Shown here piece by piece: positions 55,381-64,000 of a stretch of 64,000 bases of DNA. The position numbers were made by a program, and so were the translations under genes. The notes beneath the pieces are model-generated. The model did not search any database and was not told the origin of the DNA. It saw only the letters and a program-made list of their open reading frames with translations. The first letter of the stretch is position 1. Every line of letters begins with the position of its first letter. The DNA comes from Cryptomeria japonica (taxonomy: Eukaryota; Streptophyta; Pinopsida; Cupressales; Cupressaceae): contig NC_081413.1 in assembly GCF_030272615.1 (NCBI RefSeq), positions 145,366,476 to 145,430,475 of the forward strand, written 5' to 3'.

Positions 55381-56086
55381 GGCAGAGTTCTCATATAATG
55401 ACTCTCTGAACAAAAGCACATGACTAATTCCTTTTAAGATTATGTATGGTACCCATCCTAGGGGTGTTCTTGAACTCCAGGAAGTGCAGAATATTGAAAA
55501 GAGGAGTTCTCAAGTAGATGATTTTTCTGAAGTAATGAGGGACATACATCAACAAGTCAGGGATAGATTGGTTCAGACCTTTCAAAAGTACAAGAAAGCA
55601 ACAAATGTCACAAGGAGAGATGTTCAGTTCAAGGTGGGAGATATGGTGATGATTCATCTCAAAAAAGAAAGACTCCCTAAGGAAAAGTACACCAAGCTGC
55701 TCATGAAAATGATAGGTCCTTTCAAGGTCCTAAAAAGATGTGGAACAAATGCATAGAAGATAGATCTACCCCCTGATATTGGTCTATCTCTTATATTCAA
55801 TGTTTCTGATATATATGCATACAAAGGTTCTGTGGATGATGTTTGTGTTGCAGGCCCATCTGATTCATCTAGTACAACTATGTTGGAAGGACTTCCTCCC
55901 CCTATTAAACCTGAGATTGAGTGTATTTTGGATCAAAGGGTTAGCAAGCAGACAAGGAGGAAGACTTACTTGGAATACCTAGTCAAATGGAAGAATCAAT
56001 CTTTAGAGGATGCTACATGGATGACTTTTGAGGCCATTGAGAAGACAGGAACTAGATTTGCAGACATCCCAACTCAAGGGACTTGA
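55381..56086 (+). pseudogene. Element K integrase C-terminus and chromodomain
   Basis: FKIMYGTHPRGVLEL and RRDVQFKVGDMVMIHLKKERLPKEKYTKL with IGPFKVLKR are the GPY/F module. After a stop and a frame change the chromodomain follows: IECILDQRVSKQ, YLEYLVKWKNQSLEDATWMTFEAIEK, ending TGA at 56084-56086, 21 bases before the 3' LTR. The chromodomain aromatic residues are kept. Confidence 0.88.
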
Positions 56087-56107
56087 GTATTTTTCGGCCC
56101 GGGAGTA

Positions 56108-57555
56108 TGTGGCATAGCACCTCTACTACACCTATATTTCAAGCAAGGTTCAGAGCCATGGTGGTGTCTACATGTTCATTTGTGATGTAATAATGGGTTG
56201 GATCAATGATTACCCTTGATGTAATAAAGTGCCTATTTGTATGGTCAATAACCTCTGAGGTGAACATATAAACCTAGAGGTCTATTAGGCCATGTAGGCT
56301 TGAAATCTAGATTTTTAGTATTGCTGTGTCTAGGATGTTGTCTTAGGTGTTTGGAGTTTAATAATGACCTTGGATGTGTTGCCACAAGGTCTAAGTGTTT
56401 GGTAACTAATGTTGTTCCAAGTTGCTAAATGTTGCAACTTTGTTGTCAAGCAACTTTTCAAAGTTGCCGGTAGTATGTCAACTAATTTTCCAATGTTCAT
56501 AACTATTCAAAAGTTGGTTGTGGATGTTGGGAAAGGTCTTTATATGCTTGGAAAACTGTGGGGAATGGTGGTTGTTGGTTCTTGTAAAGTTTGGTGGAGA
56601 ATTTAAATAGAAACAAGTCTGATTTCGTTGTAATAGTGACATTTTCCATACTGTCCGTATAGGGTGTGAGATCTCTTACTGAAATTTTCATTTAGTTGAA
56701 AAGAGCTCTGAATCACCTTTGAAATGCACTTGGTCTGACCTCTTGAAGTGAAGTTTAAAGGGAGTTATAAGCAATTTAACCTCTGTAGGTCTGAAACCCT
56801 CCATTTTCAGGGTTGCAATACAAATGGGGCCCTAACTTGCAATATAACCATTGGAATTCAATGGCCATTGGTAGAATGAAAGTTAGTGGTATTTATTTTG
56901 AGAGTCCAGAGGGCGAGGTTAGAGGAGTTGGTTTGGTATCTTTACACCAAGCCCTATTCTAAACTATTTGAGGGTTTAGATTAGGACAAATTGAAATTCA
57001 TTGAGAACACAATTAATAATGGTGAGGAGACATGTTAGTCAGTGGATTTGGAACATTTGGACATAGGAGAGCCTTCTAAAGCGTTGGAACCTTCCTGTGA
57101 CCCCATTCCCATACTCCTCCTTTGTAAACCAGACCTAACTTGATCAATTAGGTTTGTGACTCAAGTAGGTGTTTAGGAGTGCTGGAATAGTGTGGGAGTC
57201 TGACTCTTTGGAATCTTATAGTAGAACAAAATGGGTATCTGAAACCAAAATTTGTTTGGGGTGTTGTTTGGCATAGTTTGGAGAAAAATTCAAAAAACCA
57301 ATAAACCAGGGCTACTAGCCAGTAGGCCTGTTTAAGCCCAAAAGACCAATACTTACCTTGTACATCAAGGTATTGTTGAGGGAAGTCTTGGTAGGACTTA
57401 GGAAGGGTGTGGAAGTGTTTTACCATCTCTTTTTGGGGGTAATAGTTCAATTTCACATTTGGAGTGTGGTTGAAGCCTTACGAGAGGGCCTAGGGATTGA
57501 AAGGGAAAATGTGTGTGTGTGGGTTTATCACCCCACTGTTGCAAGCTCTGCATCA
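56108..57555 (+). repeat. Element K 3' LTR
   Basis: 1,448 bp, no gene. The last ~240 bases contain the GGGGGTAATAGTTCAATTTC segment and GTGTGTGTGGG also seen in the 5' LTR. Confidence 0.9.
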
Positions 57556-57605
57556 GTCACCCTACAAAAAAATTCAATTGGATGAACCTTCGCTCTAATA
57601 CCAAC

Positions 57606-58374
57606 TGGTGCAGCCAAGGATAGGAGGTTCCCTAAAGAGGAAGTGTAGTCTATGCAACAAGATCAAAACAACACAATACAACACAAGAGAGAGAGAGAGA
57701 ATGCCAGATCAGGCGTGGATAAATTCATTGATTCAAATGCAACTGTTGGCAACATTTGGCTTACATGTAGGCAACCGCCCTATTACAGATATAAATCCAT
57801 ATGCATAAATCCAGAAGCAAACATCGGATTAAAGTTACAATTTATTGTTCAATATCCTAACTATTGAATCTTCTACGATCAATTACATCATTATATAGCA
57901 TCCGAGAACATCTGGGTTGGACAATAATGTTCTCATTCCCCAAAGAAAGTAAAATGAAATGTGTAGATAGGTCATCCCAAAGATGAGATGAAAAACCTCT
58001 GGAAAAGAATCACCACAAAGCATGGACCAGCAAGAGGGTCAACCAGTTATCAAAGATCATTCCACAAATGATAAGTCAGCTCCAAAAGATTCGGGAACAC
58101 CAACTAGTTGTTAAGCTCAACCATCCAGGGAAACATAAAATTGGCAGCCAATCTAGAAGCAATAACTTGCCGGAAAGAGATCCAAATGAAACACGGATCC
58201 AAAACCAGAAAGATGAACAATAATTAAGTTCAAATCCATCTCCGCAGGAGAAATGATCAACACCAAGGTATCCGGTAACTCTCAGAAACAAAACTGTTGA
58301 AAAGAACAAAAGACTGAAAGGAAATATTTTTGGGTGATACAAGATTTCCAAGAACTAGGGATACTCCTGCATTA
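57606..58374 (-). repeat. Element J 5' LTR
   Basis: 769 bp, followed on the minus strand by the PBS and ~50 bases of leader (57556-57605) before K. It contains a (GA)n run near 57685-57700. Confidence 0.88.
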
Positions 58375-58379
58375 GATAG

Positions 58380-58812
58380 AAAGAGTACAAGTGGTGGTGC
58401 ATTTTTCTTGGGTAAGAGATTGGTTTCATGGATGAGTAAGAAGCAGAATCCTATATCTTTGTCTACTACAGAAGTTGAATTCATTGTTGTTGCTAGCAAC
58501 TATACTTAAGTAATTTGGATGAAGCAAATGTTGAAGGATATCAGAGTTATTTTTGATGAGCTTACCGCTATATATTGTAACAATTCAAGTGTTATTAACA
58601 TTTATAAGAATCTGGTGTTGCATTCAAAGACTAAGCATATATCACTCAAGTTTCATTTCTTGAGAGAGAAGGTAAATGAGAAGGAAGTCGGATTGGAGTA
58701 TGTTTCTACAAAGGAACAGATTGTAGATATCTTCACAAAGCCTTTGCCTAAAGATAAATTTGAGTATCTTAGAGAGAAGCTACAATTAATTTCCCCTCTT
58801 GATGAAAACTAA
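58380..58812 (+). pseudogene. Element I RNase H C-terminal part
   Basis: It resumes directly after the GATAG duplicate of J: GGAFFLGKRLVSWMSKKQNPISLSTTEVEFIVVA, one TAA near 58507, CNNSSVINIYKN, KTKHISLKFHFLREKV and IVDIFTKPLPKDKFEYLREKL, ending TAA at 58810-58812. The first ~170 RNase H-region codons lie before J, at 43260-43509. Confidence 0.9.
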
Positions 58813-59177
58813 GATGCATGAAGTTGCATCAGTCTGGTGGACTTCATGAAGATATCTTGTGATTTGGATTCATGAGTGAGGTTGCTACTCAAGCCGAGTA
58901 CTCAATATGTGTTTCAGATGTTCATAATTGTTTGAGTGTGTACCTAAGGGGGAGAGATTATCTATCAAAGTGTGAGAGAATCAAGATTGGTGTTGTATAT
59001 TCCTTTGTCATTGATGTCAAATGGAGAGAGATGCATGTGAAAAACCCTATGAGGGAGAGAGCTATGTTGAGATGTGTGCATAATCTCAGGGTGAGATTAT
59101 TGTTGGTTGTTCTTTTCTTTCTTTGCATTGATTATTTTCCACATTCATATGTTGCCATCAATGCCAAAGGAGGAGAT
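58813..59177 (+). other. Element I 3' untranslated region and PPT
   Basis: Non-coding. Two purine runs (AAGGGGGAGAGA near 58947 and the PPT AAAGGAGGAGAT at 59166-59177) and two copies of the phrase GTCATTGATGTCAA / GCCATCAATGCCAAAG are visible. Confidence 0.7.
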
Positions 59178-60524
59178 TGTTGGATAAATTGAGAATTTTG
59201 CTGGAATGATGTTTTGTCATTGATGTCAACATATTCTTCTGTGTATTCCAGTGTTGCTGTCAAATTAAATGAGTTGATTTGGTCAGTATGTTGCAGTTGA
59301 GCTATTACAGTGTGATGGGTTTAGGGATACTTATATCTAGTTGATTCTGCATAAGTTTCAGTGATCCTCAATGATGATTTGATCGAGTTATGAGGTCTGG
59401 TGTTGTGGTTGATCTTCAGTTGTTCGTGTTATTCCGTATTCTGGTTTATGCTCTGCATTGCTCCAAAATTTCTATATCTTGGTTTGTGGATTTGGCAGTG
59501 TTTGGGATGTTCATATGTGTCCTCAATTAAGATGGTTAGTGATTTAGAAGTTCACAAGTGAATCTTTCAATTTGTCAGTCAGTCCAGCATGTATTCTTGA
59601 GGTTCGATATAATGATGATGGAGATTCTAGTAAGGGGCGATGTTGCCATTGTTTCTAATGTGATTCACATTGCTTGTGGATGTTTCTAGATCGGATCCTA
59701 TCCGTGTTAATGGTCCACATTGGTCATTGTGTGTGTTATTGATCATTTTCTTGATCCGGTGGTGTTCTTCATTTTATGCGACATTCTTGGTGATTGTAGC
59801 ATGTTGTGGATGATCAAGGCATAATTGTTGGAGGTGTTGCGTATTTATAATATTGATTTGGGTCCAGACTATGTCCTGGCTGACATTGTTTTAGTCTGCA
59901 TGTATTGTTGTAGCATGTGAGGTTATTATTTTGTAGTTTTTGTTGAGGGTTTAGCTGACCTTAAAATATGGGTTGATGATTTGTATAAATATATGTAATA
60001 TTCATTTGAGAGATGTATTTGCATGTGCGAACATTGAATTGATCTTTTAGTAGCAGAGGATAAGTGTGAAAGAGTGTGAAGAATTTGAAAGAGAAGAGTT
60101 TGAGTATCTATGCTTAACTAGAATTGTAACTAGCCATATGGAGATGCTATTTTAACAGTTTGACTGTAATCTGGATTATTGTCTGATCTTTGTAAGATAG
60201 TGAGTCTTCCTCAGGGTTGTAGCCCTTTTCATATTTGAGAAGTGAGCTCTAGGTATTGTGCTTGAATGCATGTGCATTCCCTATTGTAATATTTACACTT
60301 ACTCCTAATAGGGTATTATCTCATTGTGGGTAGGTTCCCACCATAGTTTCTCCCTTAACTGGGTTTTCCACATCAAAAATATTGGTGTTATGTGTGTTAT
60401 TGATGTGGTGATGGTTTATGTTTTCATTGCTGATAATCAGATCTAAATTTAAGTTTGATTTGTGTTGAGTTTGTGAGAAAACAAATTTAGCCCCCCCTCT
60501 CAGTTTGTTGCATTGTTGCCAACA
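59178..60524 (+). repeat. Element I 3' LTR
   Basis: 1,347 bp, from TGTTGGATAAATT to TTGCCAACA. It aligns with the inverted H LTR (38543-39854). It carries the shared TTTCTCCC...TGGGTTTTCCAC module near 60340-60375. Confidence 0.87.
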
Positions 60525-61529
60525 ACGACAATGGGGTTCGTCTTGGGATAGAGCAGTATGAAGAAGAAAGCAAAAAAGATGAAGAAGGATGACAACCCTG
60601 CAAGAAGTGGAGCAGAAAGAGGACACATGGTACCCTGAGATCTAGGATGAGCATATGCAATGGCTTGTGCGAGACTAGAAACTCATTAAGGATGAGTAGG
60701 ATGTGGTTGGGTTGGTGCCTTTTTTGGACTATGTTTATTTTGAAAAATGATAGTATTAGTTTAAATAAGGACTTATTCTTAAATAGGCCTGTGAGCCTTA
60801 TGTTAGATGTTTTTATCTAGTTTAAGTACTCTGATACTATTATGGACGCTTTTCAATTATATTTTAATAGTGTTATTATGGATAGTAGGAGACGTGATAA
60901 GGTTATAGTGTTTAGCTCTGTGGGAATGCTTGTTTTTTATTACTTTTGAGAGTCGTTTTAGTGCTTTATGGATGCGTGGTTGTCTGATGCTAGTGGCTAT
61001 TTGGTTGTTCTCTAGTTTTGTTGTTATGTGAGGGTTCATGGCTCCTTCCCTGCTAAAGTAATAAAAAACATCTACAACTATATTAAATTTTGAAAATATA
61101 TAATATTGTGCTCTTTTTTTAATACAATTATTTTATGTTCATCATTACAATATTTGAATTATCTTATTATTTTATTTTCATTGAATAATAATTTAGATTA
61201 TTATCTTCTTAATGTAAACTTGACAAAATTTTGAGTTTAAAAAATAAATATTAATAATAATTATAATTATATTATAAGTTTGGATGTTTGAAAGTTTATT
61301 GATGTGTGCAAGAAGAGGTGTTAAGCTAAGGGGTTAGAATTAAAGTTCCTTAGCTCTTAGTATCCCTAAGCTAAATAAGTCATACCAAAAGGAACTTCTC
61401 ACCATATTACTAATGATAGTTGTAGGTTGTAGGTGACCCTCATCCACACCTTCCAATCTCATTTCCACATAAGATGACATCATGATTGAATTGATTCAAA
61501 AGTTAGGTTTTCATTCTAAAGCTCGTAGT
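60525..61529. other. Unassigned sequence right of the nest
   Basis: No retroelement motif is recognised. A short charged frame near 60570-60640 and a Phe-rich low-complexity stretch (60720-61080) were seen, but no domain, splice pattern or promoter supports a gene. Composition becomes AT-rich after 61070. Confidence 0.3.
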
Positions 61530-61965
61530 AGGGTTAAGGTTAGCATCAAGGTTCAATTAGTATTGAAGTTGGTGTTCCTAAGAGTAAAATTAGGGTTAGG
61601 GATAGTGTTATGGTTAGGGTTCAATTAGTATTGGGGTTAGGATTAGTATTCTGACTAGAGTTAATGTGTGTTATATTAGGGTTAAGATGAAATTAAGGTT
61701 ATGGTTCTTTCTCAATCCTAATTAGGATCATAATCCCCACCCTAACCCTAATCCTATCCCCAACCTTCAAGGCTAATTCTATCCCTAAGCCCATTGCTAA
61801 CCTTGATTCAATTTCTAATCACAACCTTGAACTTAATTCTAACAAAACTCTAACTCTAACCATAATTTTAACTTTAATGCTAACCTTAACCTTAAAACTA
61901 TGGTTAGAGTTAGAGTTTTAAGGTTAAGGTTAGCATTAAAGTTAAAATTAAGGTTATTTCTGATG
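61530..61965. repeat. Degenerate telomere-like repeats with strand switch
   Basis: The left half is rich in GGTTAGGG, AGGGTTAAGG and GGGTTAGGATTAG; from ~61725 the complement dominates (CCCTAACCC, CTAACCTT); after ~61900 the first orientation returns. These are variants of the plant telomere unit TTTAGGG, heavily mutated. A minisatellite of other origin is the alternative. Confidence 0.6.
61863..61950. repeat. 37-bp perfect inverted repeat with 14-base loop
   Basis: The arm at 61863-61899 is perfectly complementary to 61914-61950. The loop (61900-61913) is itself complementary to sequence just left of the first arm (AACTCTAACTCTAACCAT). Confidence 0.85.
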
Positions 61966-64000
61966 CAAGCACTTATAATCTACTCATAAATACTATCAAA
62001 TCAACCTAAATAAATATATTTAAAAAACATTATTAAAGAAATATGTGCTTGTAAATTTCAGACATTGAAAGGCTGTTTAATTTTTAAACCTACAGAGAGC
62101 TGCTAAACATTAGGTCTAGGGGTAGGCAATAGAGACCTGCCTTGAACAACGAAGCAATGGACCACAGATTTGATGTGGTGCAATGAAAAAACTTTAGAAA
62201 AGAAAATGAGGACGCGGTCTGGTTAGTAATAATGACTGAATCTTAGGAAAGGCAATCTATTATGGGTTAGTAATGATGACTGAATCTTATGAAAGGGAAA
62301 AGGGAGGATTGAAAGGAGCGAACTGCACACAACGATAATGGTAGGGTTTCATCGTACTGTTCACCTGGAACCTCATTTTCTACATGTCAGAACCTTTGTG
62401 CAAATGGTCCTAATCTATTCCATCATATTAGGATAGACTCATGGTCCATACATATTATGGGATAATCTCATAGCTGGCGATGCTGTCAATACTGTGTCAA
62501 CTGTGTCAGGAAATACTTGACTTCTAACCCAGCCATAGAGCTCTGGAAAAGTTAAGCCGCTGAGAATCTCTGTTGATTTTTCTCATCATGTAATCACACG
62601 GTGTACTGTGTAGAAAAAAAGTGGAACCAAAATAGGGATTTTGCTAATGTTTTGATTAAGTCAAATCATGGGATTTTGCTAATGTTACAACCATGGCAAA
62701 TTTAAGATAGTGGCTGGAAGTGGTAATGGAACATAGCAAAGCTATCCGTTGCAAATTCGCAATTGATCTTAAAACTTTTTTGAAATAAATAATGGCACTC
62801 TTTTTGTTGCTTGCAGGAGAAACTTTTGGGTGGCCTTTTGGAAACATTATTAGCTGGTTAGATTTCAGTGAAATCTCTCTATTGATTATTATTGATTCAT
62901 GCTAGTTATCTAGGCAGGAAAATCAAGATTATTAAAAACAAATACAAAATACTTATGGTTGGGAATGTTAGATGGATATTATATAAGAGAAATCGAATGA
63001 CTGGAATCCTCCTCTTTTTTAATTTAAGAATTTTGTTTTATATTGTTACAGATATTAATTGTCTTTCTTGTCTTTCTTTCAGTTTGTAGCTTAGCATAGA
63101 AGAACTCTTTCTTTCTGTGATTTTTTTAATATTTAGTTTTATTTTATTATATTATTATTTTATTCAATGATAAATAGTTAATGGTAATTTTATAGTTTAT
63201 ACATATCAAGAAGTGTTAAATAGATCTCTTGATATTTAAGAATGATTGATTGCTTCTGTTTTAAATGTATTTTGTTGTCTTCCTTTCTACTTTTTATTAT
63301 TTATTTTTTCTTTGTTTTTCTTATTCTCCTCTTCATATCCCACTTACTTTAATTTTCATTTTCTAATTATTTTCTCATTCTTAAACATTAGTTGTCATTA
63401 TCCCAACAACATTCCCTTCATTTCCACATCTTCAAATTTTACCTTACCTTTTTCTTCTCTTTTCCATGATTTCAGTTTGTTATTATTGTTATATATAGTT
63501 TTTTGAGGTTTTTAATTTTAATTTTTTTATTTAATTAGTTACCTCACATTAATCTATTTATACCTTTTATTTAATTTATTTATTTACAATCATTTTTATT
63601 ATGTTGAAATAAGTGACTTATAATTTTTATTGAGTTAATATACAATTTTCTTATTATTTTTTCTTCTATATTATGATGATGGATAAAAGAAAACATAATA
63701 TACAAGTTTTTCAAATAGTTTTGTTATTCTATCTTATAGAAAAAATATCTTTTTTATTAGAATTGTAAAGTTCCATGTCACTTGACAAAATGTAATTGTG
63801 AAAAAGCTATGATGCTTTTATTTATTGAAGAGTCTAAAATCTCCTAAAATTTCAACTATTGTAAGATGGAAACTCCAAATTGTATCTAACATATCTTATT
63901 TATCTATGTTTTGAGCTCCACTAATCTTTACAGAAGATTACATGCTTCTGAAAAGATAGGAGTTAACATTCCATCATGTTGTATCCTCTCTATCTATCTA
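61966..64000. other. AT-rich flank, nothing recognised
   Basis: Beyond ~63000 it is mainly A/T homopolymer-rich sequence. Short frames (62892-63089, 63246-63506) are low-complexity and not supported as genes. A direct repeat GGGATTTTGCTAATGTT occurs at about 62635 and 62670. Confidence 0.35.

Larger units (their letters stand above)
48866..57555 (+). mobile_element. Element K: chromovirus (Ty3/Gypsy), plus, split by L
   Basis: LTRs 48866-50315 and 56108-57555 start TGTG..AGCACCTCTAC and end CTCTGCAT(T/C)A. The PBS GGTGGTATTAGAGC follows the 5' LTR, and PPT-like CGGCCCGGGAGTA precedes the 3' LTR. Gag, protease, RT, RNase H, integrase and chromodomain are all recognisable. The LTRs appear ~93-95% alike. 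The flanking pentamers CCACT and GTCAC do not match, so no clear target duplication remains. It lies between the PBS and gag of J, in opposite orientation. Confidence 0.88.
43515..58374 (-). mobile_element. Element J: chromovirus (Ty3/Gypsy), minus, split by K
   Basis: LTRs 57606-58374 (5') and 43515-44270 (3'), with a perfect target duplication GATAG at 43510-43514 and 58375-58379. Element I's RNase H frame resumes exactly across it. On the minus strand: LTR start T(G/A)ATG(T/C)AGGAG, LTR end GGTTGCACCA / GGCTGCACCA, PBS (rc of CTAATACCAAC, 57595-57605), then gag, PR, RT, RNase H, integrase and chromodomain. The LTRs look only ~85% alike, so J is older than C or B. K lies between its PBS and gag. 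Confidence 0.92.
39855..60524 (+). mobile_element. Element I: Copia retrotransposon, outermost layer (5' part outside window)
   Basis: The pol pieces at 39855-41640, 42823-43509 and 58380-58812 form one Copia polyprotein in order integrase, RT, RNase H, interrupted by F2 and J. A PPT (AAAGGAGGAGAT, 59166-59177) and a 3' LTR (59178-60524) follow. The flank after the LTR is ACGAC. Its gag and 5' LTR should lie left of the window, beyond H and D. It has many stops and is probably the oldest insertion here. Confidence 0.88.

Noticed and set aside
44303-56086. Plant pararetrovirus (caulimovirid) integrant in the J/K region
   Set aside because: LTRs, target duplications, integrase and chromodomains are present and no movement protein is seen; these are Ty3/Gypsy chromoviruses.
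63246-63506. 86-codon frame of Phe, Leu and Ser resembling a membrane protein
   Set aside because: It is T-rich low-complexity DNA; hydrophobic codons follow from composition, with no other support.

Overview
The window is plant nuclear DNA made almost entirely of nested LTR retrotransposons. The base composition, the very large and decayed Copia and chromovirus copies, the many CCGGTA-type words in the LTRs and the near absence of ordinary genes suggest a big, repeat-rich seed-plant genome, most likely a gymnosperm such as a conifer. That assignment is inference, not proof. No intact host gene, rRNA or tRNA was recognised.

Layout, outermost first. Element I (Copia, + strand) runs from before the window to 60524; its pol is visible at 39855-43509 and 58380-58812, and its 3' LTR at 59178-60524. 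Element H (Copia, - strand) sits in I: 5' LTR 38543-39854, gag 37807-38486 and again 12826-12975. H is split by E (+, 12981-37801, TSD TATTT) and by D (-, 275-12820). E, which has a ~3.6 kb LTR, is split by G (+, 16247-19525, small chromovirus-like element), by C (Copia, -, 20139-33329, TSD GATAC) and by F1 (TIR DNA transposon, 34124-36568, TSD TCTC). C is split in its integrase by B (+, 23839-30382, TSD TTTTC). D is split by A (+, 3179-9885), a relative of B, and by a C-family LTR at the left window edge. Element I also carries F2 (41641-42818, TSD AATT) and J (chromovirus, -, 43515-58374, TSD GATAG). J is split by K (chromovirus, +, 48866-57555), and K by the 1.1 kb insertion L. Around 24-30 kb five elements are stacked: B in C in E in H in I. 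In several cases the host reading frame resumes exactly when the insert and one target duplication are disregarded, which fixes the boundaries.

The most unusual content is in A and B. Both have complete Copia-style LTRs, PBS and PPT but no protease, integrase, reverse transcriptase or RNase H. Instead they carry (i) a Gag-like protein reduced to a coiled coil plus four tandem CCHC zinc knuckles, and (ii) a second, ~1,100-codon protein with its own TATA-containing leader, a conserved N-terminal domain, a histone-H1-like basic segment and a C-terminal coiled coil. Element D carries another unrecognised long protein. These look like non-autonomous elements that depend on autonomous Copia elements such as C.

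The right end (60525-64000) lies outside the nest. It is AT-rich, has no recognisable gene, and contains degenerate telomere-like repeats with a 37-bp perfect inverted repeat.
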